Shown: positions 27,610-36,794, counted from the first letter of the stretch. The stretch: DNA of 64,000 nt from Maribacter sp044594925 (GCF_044594925.1 NZ_CP138991.1:1054001-1118000); one strand, 5' to 3'. Program-made: numbers and translations. Notes: a model not told the origin generated them from the letters alone.

Positions 27610-28499
27610 AAGTATCGTTGTAATTTTTCTTTAAAATAAATAGCGCTATCGGTAATACTCTGCATATCGTTTATTGCAAAATTACCCCCTTGTTCCAGAT
27701 AATAGAAATCTAAAGCACTTTTATCGAGTTTTGGGAGTAGTTGTTTATAATCAATTGAACCGTTACCCAGTTCACTATAATCCCGGGTAATTTTGTCCAT
27801 ATCCTTAATATGCCACATAACAAAACGCTCTGGCGCCATGGCGATTAATTCTTGAGGCGTCTTCTCAGAAGAATGTACCGCCCAATAAAGGTCTAACTGT
27901 AGTTTTACCAGGGATGCATCCGTCTCTGTTATAATACGTTCGTAACCTGTTTTACCATCGTAGGTTGCGAATTCAAAATCATGGTTGTGATAGGCAAAAC
28001 CAAGTCCGGCTTTAGTGATTCGTTCTCCAATATGGTTTAAAAGCTCCGGAAGTTTTTTAAAAGTTTTTTCCGTTCGCTGCTTGGGTGCCATCCATGGCCA
28101 AGTAATATAACTATGCTCAAGCGTGTCAGCACCTTTAATACAGGCATCTATGTATTTGTTCAAATCATCTGTTGATGCCTCTAAATAGTCAGAAAATCCA
28201 TAGTGACAGCTAGAAGAACTCAAACCTAAATCGCCTAATAAGTTATTAAACTCCCGGGCTTCATGACCGTAATACCTCGTGTTTTCTGCGTCAAAACCAT
28301 ATAATTCAAGATCTTCATATCCAAGGGACTTTACCGTTTTAAGACTTCCGATAAGGTCTTTTTTTAGTGCATCTCTAATACTAAAAGCCTGTAAACCTAA
28401 TTTATAGTTTTTCTTATCGTCCATAGAAAAGAGAGGTTTAGGAAGCAATGCAATTGCAAGACCTGTAGCCGTATGCTTTGTAAATGTTCTTCTATTCAT
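27606..28499 (-). CDS. Sugar phosphate isomerase/epimerase-like TIM-barrel protein with Tat signal
   Basis: 297 residues. The N-terminus NRRTFTKHTATGLAIALLP has the twin-arginine pattern and a hydrophobic stretch, so it may be exported folded. The xylose-isomerase-like TIM barrel carries metal-site segments FAYHNHDFEF, LVKLQLDLYWAVHSS and MWHIKDMD, then YYLEQGG. The fold suits ketose/aldose isomerisation or epimerisation. It overlaps the sugar dehydrogenase-like gene, so both likely act on a periplasmic sugar in one pathway. The substrate is not identified. Confidence 0.85.
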   Translation of the reverse strand: MNRRTFTKHTATGLAIALLPKPLFSMDDKKNYKLGLQAFSIRDALKKDLIGSLKTVKSLGYEDLELYGFDAENTRYYGHEAREFNNLLGDLGLSSSSCHYGFSDYLEASTDDLNKYIDACIKGADTLEHSYITWPWMAPKQRTEKTFKKLPELLNHIGERITKAGLGFAYHNHDFEFATYDGKTGYERIITETDASLVKLQLDLYWAVHSSEKTPQELIAMAPERFVMWHIKDMDKITRDYSELGNGSIDYKQLLPKLDKSALDFYYLEQGGNFAINDMQSITDSAIYFKEKLQRYL

Positions 28500-28563
28500 A
28501 AGTCTCAGATATACGCTTTAAGACCGTGTTCTTTGTCAAATATAAGTCTAATATCAATTTCTT

Positions 28564-29814
28564 TTAAAGGCTTTTTCCTTTCGCCACCTCTAGCAACCCT
28601 AAAGCCGCGTTTTCACCACTAAGCATGGCAGCATTTAAAGAACCATTTACAAGATAATCTCCTGCTAAAAAAAGAGTATCTGTTAATCTCGTTTCCGTAG
28701 GGGATATACTGGCAGCAATATTAGTTAAATCTGGAAGCGCTTTGGGGATGTTATATGTTTTAAGATAGTTGGCATTCTTTATATCGCATGCTGTTTGTAA
28801 TTCAGTTTTAACCTGTGTTATTAATTCTGACTCTGTAAAATTATGGTCTTTTACCACAGTAACCGATAGGAGTTCGTCCGGGCCGGAGTTTTTGGTGCTT
28901 AGCGTGTTATGAAAAAAGATATTATTTATAAACGAGTCTTTTTTAGGAACCAATCCGATGAGCGGTCTTGAATCCTTATTCTTTGGGACCGTAAAATATA
29001 AGGTTTGACAAGATTTCCATTGTACCTTTTGGTTACGCATGTTTTTCACTAGTGCAGAACTTTCGGTGGCTATAATAGTGTAGTCTATTCTTTTAGTACT
29101 ACCATCTTTAAATAGGAGTTTGCCATCTTCGCAGCTTTCCAAGGTCGTATTAAAGATAATTTTAGTTCTCTTCAGGTTTTGGGCCAACTGTTGCGGAATA
29201 GCGCCAATACCAGCTTTTGGTAATGTTGCATTACCCATACCGAACATCTTATAAACAAATTGAAACATTCTGGAAGAGGTACGCAATTCTTCCTCTAAGA
29301 ATATTCCTGTAAAAAAAGGGTTAAAAAAGGAGGAAATGATTTCATCGCTAAACCCCCTATTTTTCAGATAGGCCATGGTGGTAATCTCCGTATCCTTGAA
29401 AATAGCTTCAATAGATTTCTTTTTGAGTTCAGTATTTAATTTAAGGATATGATATTTATCGGATAAACTGCCTATCCCCGAAGTTAGCGTAGGAAAAAGT
29501 AAAGACAGCTTTCTTAAAGGATCTCCAATAACGACTTTTTTTCCTTTTGCATAAATAGCGGCTCCTGGTAGAAATTTTTGAAGTTCTAAATCTTTATAAT
29601 CTAAGTATTTATTTGCCATTGGATAGGCATCTAGCAAAACTTGAAAACCATGGTCTAGTTGATAACCATCCATTAGGTCGGTCTTTACACGACCACCTAC
29701 TCTATCCGTCTTCTCATAGATAATAGGTTCAAAACCATTGTTTTCTAATACCTGGGCGGCGATTAATCCACTTACACCAGCACCAATTATAGCAATTTTC
29801 AAGTCCTTTTCCAT
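28564..29814 (-). CDS. FAD-dependent amine oxidase / phytoene desaturase-like oxidoreductase
   Basis: 416 residues from ATG at 29814; the frame extends 13 codons upstream to a TTG, but MEKDLKIAIIGAG is the natural N-terminus. The FAD-binding Rossmann motif is IAIIGAGVSGLIAAQVLENNGFEPIIYEKTDRVGGRV, followed by YQLDHGFQVLL, typical of the protoporphyrinogen oxidase/amine oxidase superfamily. The C-terminal FAD contact LFLAGDYLVNGSLNAAMLSGENAA is intact. The substrate is unknown. It is monocistronic, with about 65 bases to the isomerase-like gene. Confidence 0.87.
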   Translation of the reverse strand: MEKDLKIAIIGAGVSGLIAAQVLENNGFEPIIYEKTDRVGGRVKTDLMDGYQLDHGFQVLLDAYPMANKYLDYKDLELQKFLPGAAIYAKGKKVVIGDPLRKLSLLFPTLTSGIGSLSDKYHILKLNTELKKKSIEAIFKDTEITTMAYLKNRGFSDEIISSFFNPFFTGIFLEEELRTSSRMFQFVYKMFGMGNATLPKAGIGAIPQQLAQNLKRTKIIFNTTLESCEDGKLLFKDGSTKRIDYTIIATESSALVKNMRNQKVQWKSCQTLYFTVPKNKDSRPLIGLVPKKDSFINNIFFHNTLSTKNSGPDELLSVTVVKDHNFTESELITQVKTELQTACDIKNANYLKTYNIPKALPDLTNIAASISPTETRLTDTLFLAGDYLVNGSLNAAMLSGENAALGLLEVAKGKSL

Positions 29815-29919
29815 ACTTGTAAAAATAGGAAATGAATAGTATAGGATGTACAAATTCTAACAGATAAAAAGAAGTTTTCTATCCGTAACTAAAACGATTC
29901 TAGGAAAGAATTCGGTTTT

Positions 29920-31473
29920 TTAGTCCTCTGGAGGAAAGCCATTGATATCTTCGAATACCCTATCGAAATTCTCACGCAAGTAGGCATTCAGTTTTTTCTG
30001 GTAATCTAGTTTTAGCCAACTTATAAAATTATAAGTACTCTTGCTGATGCATTTACCATAAACCTGAATTCTGTTATCTATGTCTTCTTTAAGCAGTTTT
30101 GCTAAAGCAATGGCATCGTAGACATCTTCACTGTTTTCAATGCAGATATAGGCGTGCTGGGCAATAGATTTCTCTAAAACTACTTTAGAACTTTCACCGG
30201 AGAAGGTTGCATCTTTATAAGTGGCCTTAATATCAAAATAGGTGTTTTCCGATTTTGCGAATTCTTCTTTAATTTCCTCCGAAAGGTCATGTTTAAAAGT
30301 ACCTTCTATCTCTTCATCGTCCTTAATACGGTCCATGTAGAAGTTCGGCGATTTAAAGATAGCATTCCAATCCAAATCAGCACCCCAGGGACCAAAGCGA
30401 TACATATTATTACCGAGGTCGATTACAGTGAATTTTGACTTATTGTTGAGTACACGAGAACCTCTTCCTATCATCTGATAATATAAGGTCAAAGATTTGG
30501 TGGCCCTATTCAAGATAATAGTATCTATCGTAGGCTCATCAAATCCCGTAGTTAATATACTTACGGAAGTAAGAATGGCATCCGGGGTTTCCTTAAACCA
30601 TTGGAGTATTTGCTTTCGCTGCTTTTTTGTAGCGGTATTATCCAAGTGCATTATAGGCAGGCCGGCATTTTTAAAAGTGTAGTATACCTGAACGGAAGTC
30701 TCTATACCATTGTTGAATATCAAGGTTTTCTTTCCTTTGGAGTGCTTGGTATAGGCTTCTAAGAGCTTGTTCAACATTGAAGCGCTCGTATAGAGGTCCG
30801 ATGATGATTTTACGGTATAATCACCATTAGAACCTACTTCTAACGAGGTTAGTCCCATATCATATTGATAGGTTTCCGCTCTTGCCAAAAAGTCGTTCGC
30901 TATTAAATTTTCAATAGATTCTCCTGCGATTAGTTCATCATAATTGCCGTTCATGGGCAAATCTTTATTAGAACTTAATGGTGTAGCGGTGACACCTAAA
31001 ATAAAAGAGTTTTCAAAGAACTTGAATAACTTGGTAAAAGAATTATAGTGGGCCTCATCAATGATAACAAGACCAACATCAGAAATATCGAGCTTATCAT
31101 CATTTAATCTATTATTTAAGGTTTCGACCATGGCAACGAAACAGGTATACTCCTCTTGATCATCCAGATTGGCCTTACTGTTCACGACTTTGTTGGTGAC
31201 ACCGAATTCGGTCAACATGTTAGAGGTTTGGTTACAAAGCTCTACCCTGTGGGTCATCACCAATACTTTTTTAGCGTGATTTTTAAGGTATTGCCTTACG
31301 ATTTCTGAAAAGATAACCGTTTTACCACCACCAGTTGGTAGCTGATATAATAGATGATAATCTTCCCGTTCATTATCGAATTTTTCAAATATTTGTTGGA
31401 TAGCACCTTGTTGGTAGCTGTATAACTCTTTATCCGTCTTTTTGTCCTGTAATTCGATTACCGTCTCTTGCAT
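29920..31473 (-). CDS. Superfamily 2 DEAD/DEAH helicase (XPB/Rad25-like)
   Basis: 517 residues. Walker A is LPTGGGKT (about 45-52). Walker B is VIIDEAH (about 136-142). Motif III-like LGVTATP and motif VI QMIGRGSRVLN are present, so both RecA domains are complete. It resembles the ResIII/XPB-like helicases found widely in Bacteroidota, lacking an obvious nuclease domain. The C-terminal part (about 370-517) is helical and unassigned. Role in DNA or RNA repair is inferred from family only. Monocistronic. Confidence 0.9.
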   Translation of the reverse strand: MQETVIELQDKKTDKELYSYQQGAIQQIFEKFDNEREDYHLLYQLPTGGGKTVIFSEIVRQYLKNHAKKVLVMTHRVELCNQTSNMLTEFGVTNKVVNSKANLDDQEEYTCFVAMVETLNNRLNDDKLDISDVGLVIIDEAHYNSFTKLFKFFENSFILGVTATPLSSNKDLPMNGNYDELIAGESIENLIANDFLARAETYQYDMGLTSLEVGSNGDYTVKSSSDLYTSASMLNKLLEAYTKHSKGKKTLIFNNGIETSVQVYYTFKNAGLPIMHLDNTATKKQRKQILQWFKETPDAILTSVSILTTGFDEPTIDTIILNRATKSLTLYYQMIGRGSRVLNNKSKFTVIDLGNNMYRFGPWGADLDWNAIFKSPNFYMDRIKDDEEIEGTFKHDLSEEIKEEFAKSENTYFDIKATYKDATFSGESSKVVLEKSIAQHAYICIENSEDVYDAIALAKLLKEDIDNRIQVYGKCISKSTYNFISWLKLDYQKKLNAYLRENFDRVFEDINGFPPED

Positions 31474-31602
31474 ACTATCTTTTTTCGGGAGCCTGCAAAG
31501 GTACGATGTTTCATAGGGTTTTACTAATCATTAGGTTAAAAAGGGTATCTTTCCGACCAATGAAACGATCGCTACAGATTTCTTCTTTTTTCTTTAACTA
31601 AA

Positions 31603-32181
31603 ATGAGTATATCCACACATTTCAAATTATATAAACCAGTGGGAATGTTAAGTCAGCTAAGATCCGGAGAAGAAAGACAAGTTCGAAAGAAAAAATTCCT
31701 TGGAGAGCTCTATAATTTTCCGTCAGAAATTATGCCTATTGGTCGTTTAGACGAAAAGTCCGAGGGTTTACTATTAATGACAACAGATGGAAAATTAAGT
31801 AACCATATTAATCATTCCGATATAGAAAAAGAGTATTACGCCCAATTGGATGGTGCTATAACCAAAGAAGCGATAGCGCAAATAAGTAATGGCGTGTCCA
31901 TTGGATTATTTGGTGAAAGTTATAGGACAAAGCCTTGTGCAGTAAGGGTATTAGGTACACCACCAATGTTGCCCAAAGCTGATAAAAAATTAAGGATTGG
32001 GGTTCATAGACCAACTTCATGGATCAGCATTACCTTAACAGAAGGGAAATTTAGGCAAGTCCGCAAAATGACGGCAGCAGTGGGTTTCCCAACTATACGT
32101 CTTGTAAGAGTGCGCATAGGAAGTATTGGAATTGAGGAAATGAAGGTTGGAGATGTACTGCCTATTGTATTAAGTTTTTAA
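31603..32181 (+). CDS. rRNA pseudouridine synthase (RsuA/RluE family)
   Basis: 192 residues, no S4 domain, the size of RluE-type enzymes. The catalytic segment is MPIGRLDEKSEGLLLMTTDG with the conserved Asp in GRLDEKSEG. Also present are KEYYAQLDG and EGKFRQVRKMTAAVGFPTIRLVRVRIG, the family C-terminal motif. It modifies a uridine in 23S rRNA by analogy to RluE; the exact site is inferred. It is divergent from the helicase gene. Confidence 0.88.
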   Translation: MSISTHFKLYKPVGMLSQLRSGEERQVRKKKFLGELYNFPSEIMPIGRLDEKSEGLLLMTTDGKLSNHINHSDIEKEYYAQLDGAITKEAIAQISNGVSIGLFGESYRTKPCAVRVLGTPPMLPKADKKLRIGVHRPTSWISITLTEGKFRQVRKMTAAVGFPTIRLVRVRIGSIGIEEMKVGDVLPIVLSF

Positions 32182-32254
32182 GATTTATTATGGGAACATG
32201 GGAACTAAAACAGTCTTAAAAATGCAGCGAACTTTGCAGAATCTTACTTTAGAT

Positions 32255-33193
32255 TTAATCGCCAGACACCTGTTTAGAGGAGAAACGAGAAAATAGGGTG
32301 AGCTTCTTTTTGGTATTGATAAAGTAGACCCCCGTTAATAAAACAATGGCGGCGATTACCGACTGTGCGGTAATTTCTTCATTCAAAAAATACCAGCCAA
32401 GTAGCATGGCTATAATAGGATTAACGTAGGAAGAAGTAGCTACCTTCTCTGGCGAAACCACCTGTAGTAGGTAATTAAAAGCTGTAAAAGCGACAATACT
32501 ACCAAACACGATAAGCAATAGCATTGACCATAATACGGGAAGACTCCATTCTGTAGGAGAAATCCATTGCTCTCCAATTACTGAACTTATCAGAAACATA
32601 GAAATACCACCAGTAATCATTTGATAACCTGTATTTACAAAATAGTTTGGGGGTAAGTCGGCCTTTCCCACAAATAAACTACCATAGGCCCAGCTCAACA
32701 TACAAGCGAAAATCAAAACCATTCCCAGTAAGGCACCTTCTTGGCTTATTATTTGTTTTTGACTTACCAAAAGATAGATACCGATTATTCCTAACAGAAC
32801 ACCGACAATTGACATGGGCTGAATCCTTTTTCCCTGTAGTATGCGCATCAAGAGCAACACCACCAAAGGCTGGGCTGAAACTTCCAATGCGGCAAAACCA
32901 CTATCTACAAACTGTAGGGCCCAAACCACAACGCCGTTACCAAAGGTCAGGAATAAAAAACCTGCTTTTAGGGTATTTACAAACTGTTTTTTTGTGATTT
33001 TTAATGGAAGTCCTAAGACTTTGGAAATGATAAATATTAATAATCCGGCCATAACGAATCGCATACCTGCTAACATAAAAGCAGGCAGTTCCGTTACAGC
33101 AATTTTATTAAGCAAATAGGTAGAACCCCAAATAACGTAAATAGCAAAAAACGCCAATACAATTAAACCCGTGTTACGTTTGGCTACCGTCAA
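32255..33193 (-). CDS. EamA-type (DMT superfamily) transporter
   Basis: 312 residues with about ten membrane helices in two EamA repeats. The opening FFAIYVIWGSTYLLNKIAVTELPAFMLAGMRF and the conserved FTAFNYLLQVVSPEKVATSSYVNPIIAMLLGW, close to the RhaT/YedA-like branch, support the call. Likely an exporter of amino acids or related metabolites; substrate unknown. The basic C-terminus (NTKKKLTLF) is cytoplasmic. Next to the cold-shock gene on the same strand, 27 bases apart, so co-transcription is possible. Confidence 0.87.
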   Translation of the reverse strand: MTVAKRNTGLIVLAFFAIYVIWGSTYLLNKIAVTELPAFMLAGMRFVMAGLLIFIISKVLGLPLKITKKQFVNTLKAGFLFLTFGNGVVVWALQFVDSGFAALEVSAQPLVVLLLMRILQGKRIQPMSIVGVLLGIIGIYLLVSQKQIISQEGALLGMVLIFACMLSWAYGSLFVGKADLPPNYFVNTGYQMITGGISMFLISSVIGEQWISPTEWSLPVLWSMLLLIVFGSIVAFTAFNYLLQVVSPEKVATSSYVNPIIAMLLGWYFLNEEITAQSVIAAIVLLTGVYFINTKKKLTLFSRFSSKQVSGD

Positions 33194-33220
33194 ATTAGAT
33201 ACTAAAAGTGTGTAGAGCGG

Positions 33221-33679
33221 TTAGATTTTCTTAACCCGAACAGCATTCATTCCTTTCATCCCTTTTTCAAGTTCATAAGAAACGTTATCATTCTCAAAGA
33301 TTTCATCAATAAGACCACTTACGTGAACGAAGTACTTCTCATTGTTTTCAGCATCGATTATAAAACCAAAACCTTTTGAAGAATCAAAAAATGAAACTTT
33401 TCCTTTACGAATAGGGTCAAAAGCTTCCTCTTCACCGGGAACTTTCTTAGGTATACCCAAAACAATATCCTCTGCCTCTATTTCAACTTTCATTGAAGGG
33501 TCTGGTGGGGTATCTACCAAATTTCCATTAAAATCTACATAAGCCAAAGGAATACCGGAAGTTCCGTTCTCTTTAGCCTCTGCTTTCCGAGCAAGCATTT
33601 TCTTTCGCTTCTCTTCACGTTTTTTTAAACGTTTTTTTTCTTTTTCAGTTTTATTAAATGTCTGTTGCGATTTTGCCAT
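33221..33679 (-). CDS. Cold-shock domain protein with basic N-terminal extension
   Basis: 152 residues. The C-terminal 62 residues are a cold-shock domain: GKVSFFDSSKGFGFIIDAENNEKYFVHVSGL, with RNP1 (KGFGFI) and RNP2 (YFVHVS). The N-terminus (about 1-40) is extremely Lys/Arg-rich and likely helical (EKKRLKKREEKRKK). A linker of about 50 residues follows. Such proteins bind RNA or ssDNA; the basic arm may extend the contact. This layout is common in Bacteroidota. Confidence 0.9.
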   Translation of the reverse strand: MAKSQQTFNKTEKEKKRLKKREEKRKKMLARKAEAKENGTSGIPLAYVDFNGNLVDTPPDPSMKVEIEAEDIVLGIPKKVPGEEEAFDPIRKGKVSFFDSSKGFGFIIDAENNEKYFVHVSGLIDEIFENDNVSYELEKGMKGMNAVRVKKI

Positions 33680-33977
33680 TGATAATTTTAAAATATTATA
33701 ATTGTTATATCTGAACTATAGCATTATAAAGGAACTTGAATAAAAATATACAGCAATATGAGGTACTAAATCTTGCTCTTTTTTAAGGAAGTAACATCTA
33801 ATTACTAAACTATCAGAATCCCTACAAAGATAAGATTTGTATTTTAATTTTCAAGTAAGATAGAAAGCAAGTATTTGACAAGGGCCATTTGTCGACAAAA
33901 ATGACCATCTAACCGTTTATGCCTTATTATAAAATAGCATTAATTACCTTTAAGGATTATACTTTTTTAATTCAAAA

Positions 33978-35429
33978 ATGAAACATAAATTTCATATTCA
34001 ATTCTTTTTAATAAGTGTGTTATTACTAGCTTCCTGCTCTAGTGAAAATTTAGCGGAAGAATTAGAAATTATAGAGGAGCCAGAAGTAATAGAAGAACCC
34101 CAACCCATAATTATAAGAACAACTGCAATACCAGAATCCGCACAACGACCTGGAAATGCTTCCGCAGGTGAAACCTACATGTTCACAGGCGATTATATGA
34201 GCTCGGGTATTCCCTATGATGCATGGGTTTTTGGGAATGGAGAGGATAATTCCAATGTTCTAAATAGAACTGGTGATAATGCCGTAATTTCTTATGATAA
34301 TACCGCCTTTACTACGAAAAATGGTGTTAGGGCAGTAGCTCCAAATTGTCTAAATTGCCATTCTTCTTTTATAAATGATTCTTATGTTATTGGATTAGGA
34401 CAGCATGATGGCGATTACACTGGTAATAGGGCAGATAATGTGCCGCTACTAACGGCTGCAATTAACTCCATATATGGTTCGGATAGTCCTGAAGCGATTT
34501 CCTACGCCCAATTTTCAAAGAGTATATTGGCCATAGGTCCAAAGACATTAACAAAAAGTAGGGGTGTAAATCCAGCGAACAAAATTACGGAGGTCTTGAT
34601 ATCGCATAGAGATAAGAATACTTTGGAGTGGCAAGAAGAGCCCTTGATTGAACTCAATGACGAAGTATTGCCCACCGATGTACCCGCTTGGTGGCTGTTA
34701 AAAAAGAAAAACGCCATGTTCTATACCGGTATGGGCAGAATGGATTTTTGTAAGTCGTTTATTGGAGCAAGCCTCTTAACCATTGATGGTACTGAAAAAG
34801 CTATTGAGGTAGATGAGAAGGTAGAAGATATTCTGGCTTATATTTATAGTTTAGAGGCTCCGGAATATCCCTTTGAGATAGATACCAATTTGGCAGGGCA
34901 AGGAAAAGTAATTTTTGAAAATACCTGTTCCTCCTGTCATGGTACTTACGGAGCGCAAGAATCGTATCCAAATTTCCTAGTCGCTTTGGAAAGTATTCAG
35001 ACAGACCCAGAGCTTTCTAATCATTACAATACCCCTTCTGAATTAAACACTTATTTCTTGGATTGGTTCAATAATGGATGGTTCGGTACATTTGGTAGTC
35101 CTTTGGAAATAGTTCCAGAAGGCGGCTATATTGCACCTCCACTGGATGGTGTTTGGGCCACAGCGCCTTACCTACATAATGGTTCGGTTCCCACCTTATT
35201 GGATATGCTGAATAGTAAAGCGAGACCTGAGTTTTGGAAACGTTCTTTTGATAATGCGGATTATGACACTTCAAAAGTTGGTTGGAATTATACTGTAGAA
35301 AATGGTCAATCAGATAAGAATACATACAATACCAACCTAAAAGGTTATGGCAATGGCGGGCATATCTTTGGTGATGAATTAACCAATGCTGAAAGAATGG
35401 CCGTGTTAGAATATTTAAAAACATTATAG
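33978..35429 (+). CDS. Di-heme c-type cytochrome lipoprotein
   Basis: 483 residues. Lipobox LLLASC (Cys20), then an acidic/Pro linker. The first heme site is CLNCH (Cys124-Cys127-His128), the second CSSCH (Cys317-Cys320-His321). The C-terminal block with VWATAPYLHNGSVPTLLDML is typical of di-heme oxidoreductases related to cytochrome c peroxidase and RoxA-like proteins. It should be periplasm- or surface-facing and pass electrons; peroxidase or oxygenase activity is not proven from sequence. It has its own promoter region. Confidence 0.85.
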   Translation: MKHKFHIQFFLISVLLLASCSSENLAEELEIIEEPEVIEEPQPIIIRTTAIPESAQRPGNASAGETYMFTGDYMSSGIPYDAWVFGNGEDNSNVLNRTGDNAVISYDNTAFTTKNGVRAVAPNCLNCHSSFINDSYVIGLGQHDGDYTGNRADNVPLLTAAINSIYGSDSPEAISYAQFSKSILAIGPKTLTKSRGVNPANKITEVLISHRDKNTLEWQEEPLIELNDEVLPTDVPAWWLLKKKNAMFYTGMGRMDFCKSFIGASLLTIDGTEKAIEVDEKVEDILAYIYSLEAPEYPFEIDTNLAGQGKVIFENTCSSCHGTYGAQESYPNFLVALESIQTDPELSNHYNTPSELNTYFLDWFNNGWFGTFGSPLEIVPEGGYIAPPLDGVWATAPYLHNGSVPTLLDMLNSKARPEFWKRSFDNADYDTSKVGWNYTVENGQSDKNTYNTNLKGYGNGGHIFGDELTNAERMAVLEYLKTL

Positions 35430-35854
35430 CCTTATATACTTCACTATTTCATGTCTTGAGCCTACTATTCTAGATATTGATTCTAGAGAAGTAATCTGTT
35501 ATTGCTTACTACATTTCATAAACTTCCTCTAATTTATGACACACCTAATTATAAGGATAGGAGAATTAGCATCATAAATTATTCACTAAAAAAATCGAGG
35601 TTCATTTACCGACCAAAACAAGATATTTCCTTTCAAAAGAAAACGATAATCTACCTAAGAAAACTTCCTAACTAAATCAAAACCACTTTTTTGTAATTCA
35701 CAAGAATATATTTAAATAATTAAAAATCAGTTATTTATATCTTTTTTAAAGAAGTAAAAGTGTTAAATATTATTAAAAATAGTACCTTTTATAACATAGT
35801 ACTGTAACAAAAGTAATTTATGCTCGTCTATTAGACATAAGCAAAACAATAACA
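35430..35854 (+). promoter_or_regulatory. AT-rich promoter and leader region of the micro-ORF array
   Basis: 425 bases with no gene. The last 150 bases are very AT-rich (around AAAAATAGTACCTTTTATAA, 35776-35795) and probably hold the promoter of the tandem micro-ORFs. Exact -33/-7 elements cannot be assigned by eye. Confidence 0.45.
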
Positions 35855-35895
35855 ATCATCAATCAATTTTAATCAATCATCAAAAAACGAACATC

Positions 35896-36009
35896 ATGAG
35901 AACTTTCAACAGACAATCACCGACGGAATCTAGAAGACATTCTTTCTTTTCTAATTTCAGGAACAGTAAACGCGTACAATGGGCAGAGGTCAGGAACCAT
36001 ATGCACTAA
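35896..36009 (+). CDS. Tandem micro-protein, copy 1 (37 residues)
   Basis: Encodes 37 residues starting MRTFNRQSPTESRR and ending RVQWAEVRNHMH. Eight Arg/Lys, two Glu and several His give a net charge near +6. No signal peptide or membrane helix is visible. The ATG follows an A-rich leader (AAAAAACGAACATC), a good initiation context for Bacteroidota. I know no family for it. Evidence that it is translated comes from comparison with copy 4: same length, conserved M1, S8-P9-T10, S12, two basic residues at 13-14, F17-F18, S24-K25-R26 and W29, with synonymous third-base changes (AAA/AAG Lys, CGC/CGA Arg). Confidence 0.72.
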   Translation: MRTFNRQSPTESRRHSFFSNFRNSKRVQWAEVRNHMH

Positions 36010-36059
36010 TCAAAGAACATCATCAATCAATTTTCATCAATCATCAAAAAACGAACATC

Positions 36060-36173
36060 ATGAGAACTTTTAACAGACAATCACCGACGGAATCTAGAAG
36101 ACATTCTTTCTTTTCTAATTTCAGGAACAGTAAACGCGTACAATGGGCAGAGGTCAGGAACCATATGCACTAA
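36060..36173 (+). CDS. Tandem micro-protein, copy 2 (37 residues)
   Basis: Protein identical to copy 1; at DNA level it differs by a silent TTC-to-TTT change at Phe4. A longer frame opens upstream at 35979, but it reads through the end of copy 1 in another frame, so the ATG at 36060, aligned with copies 1 and 3, is the start. The leader sequence is nearly the same as for copy 1. Confidence 0.72.
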   Translation: MRTFNRQSPTESRRHSFFSNFRNSKRVQWAEVRNHMH

Positions 36174-36221
36174 TCAAAACATCATCAATCAATTTTCATC
36201 AATCATCAAAAAACGAACATC

Positions 36222-36335
36222 ATGAGAACTTTTAACAGACAATCACCGACGGAATCTAGAAGACATTCTTTCTTTTCTAATTTCAGGAACAGTAAACGCG
36301 TACAATGGGCAGAGGTCAGGAACCATATGTACTAA
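36222..36335 (+). CDS. Tandem micro-protein, copy 3 (37 residues)
   Basis: Same as copy 2 except that the last residue is Tyr (CATATGTAC then TAA) where copies 1 and 2 have His. Its leader lacks two bases relative to copy 2, giving a period of 162. Confidence 0.72.
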   Translation: MRTFNRQSPTESRRHSFFSNFRNSKRVQWAEVRNHMY

Positions 36336-36370
36336 TCAAAGAACATCATCAATCAATAAAAATCGGGGTT

Positions 36371-36484
36371 ATGAAACATTACAGAAGCTTATCCCCAACG
36401 ACATCAAAAAAATTCGCTTTTTTTACAAGTAATTCAGGTAGTAAGCGAATACGTTGGGAACGGAGAAGGGAATTTACTTCCTGA
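36371..36484 (+). CDS. Diverged tandem micro-protein, copy 4 (37 residues)
   Basis: Starts MKHYRSLSPTTSKKFAFF and ends RIRWERRREFTS. It has exactly 37 residues like copies 1-3, with about a third of positions identical and many conservative Lys/Arg exchanges (K13-K14 for R13-R14, I27 for V27). Net charge is about +8. The DNA is strongly diverged from copies 1-3, so conservation of length, frame and key residues argues for a selected protein. A strong terminator follows 21 bases after its stop, making the four one likely transcript. Confidence 0.7.
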   Translation: MKHYRSLSPTTSKKFAFFTSNSGSKRIRWERRREFTS

Positions 36485-36504
36485 TGAAGTGGCAGTTAAG
36501 CCAT

Positions 36505-36538
36505 AAAGGATATGACTTAATCAATCATATCCTTTTTT
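36505..36538 (+). terminator. Rho-independent terminator of the micro-ORF array
   Basis: Perfect 11-bp arms AAAGGATATGA (36505-36515) and TCATATCCTTT (36525-36535) with a 9-base loop, then a run of six T. It ends the four-ORF transcript. Confidence 0.88.
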
Positions 36539-36550
36539 ATTCTCTATTGG

Positions 36551-36645
36551 GTTAATACCTCAAGGCTTGCCTCGCCTATAACATCAAAGTTTGCAAATGA
36601 ATTCGTTAACAATGCCTCGGGGCTTGCTCCGGGGATTATTTCTTG
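36551..36645 (+). repeat. Family B dispersed repeat
   Basis: Contains AATACCTCAAGGCTTGCCTCG and AATGCCTCGGGGCTTGCTCC, the two halves seen in the copy at 60543. The CTCGATAATCGAG part is missing here. Confidence 0.65.
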
Positions 36646-36728
36646 GGTTGATTTTAGCAATCCAGCACTGCTGATACCTTAGAACGCGATTAATTTTAGA
36701 AGATTTTTTTTGGTTTAATATCTTCTTC

Positions 36729-36794
36729 TAAACTAGTTTAGACGCTTAACAATAAAATATACTATTTCTAGTTTAAATCGTATACGATATACGA
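36729..36794. promoter_or_regulatory. Operator-like palindromes in front of the GntR gene
   Basis: TCGTATA-CGA-TATACGA (36778-36794) includes the perfect palindrome TCGTATACGA and ends four bases before the ATG at 36799. GntR-family FCD regulators often bind TTGTATACAA-like sites, so autorepression is likely. A second perfect palindrome, TAAACTAGTTTA, lies at 36729-36740. Confidence 0.6.

Larger units (their letters stand above)
35855..36350 (+). repeat. Three tandem units, period 162-164 bases, each a leader plus a micro-ORF
   Basis: Unit starts differ by 164 and 162 bases (ATGs at 35896, 36060, 36222). Each unit has a leader of CATCAATCAATTTT-like and AATCATCAAAAAACGAACATC sequence, a 114-base ORF and a short spacer (AATCAAAGAACATC). 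Units differ at only a few positions. A fourth, diverged ORF at 36371 follows with the same leader motif reduced to GAACATCATCAATCAATAAA. Confidence 0.92.

Noticed and set aside
35979..36059. N-terminal extension of micro-ORF copy 2
   Set aside because: It overlaps the end of copy 1 in another frame; alignment with copies 1 and 3 places the start at 36060.
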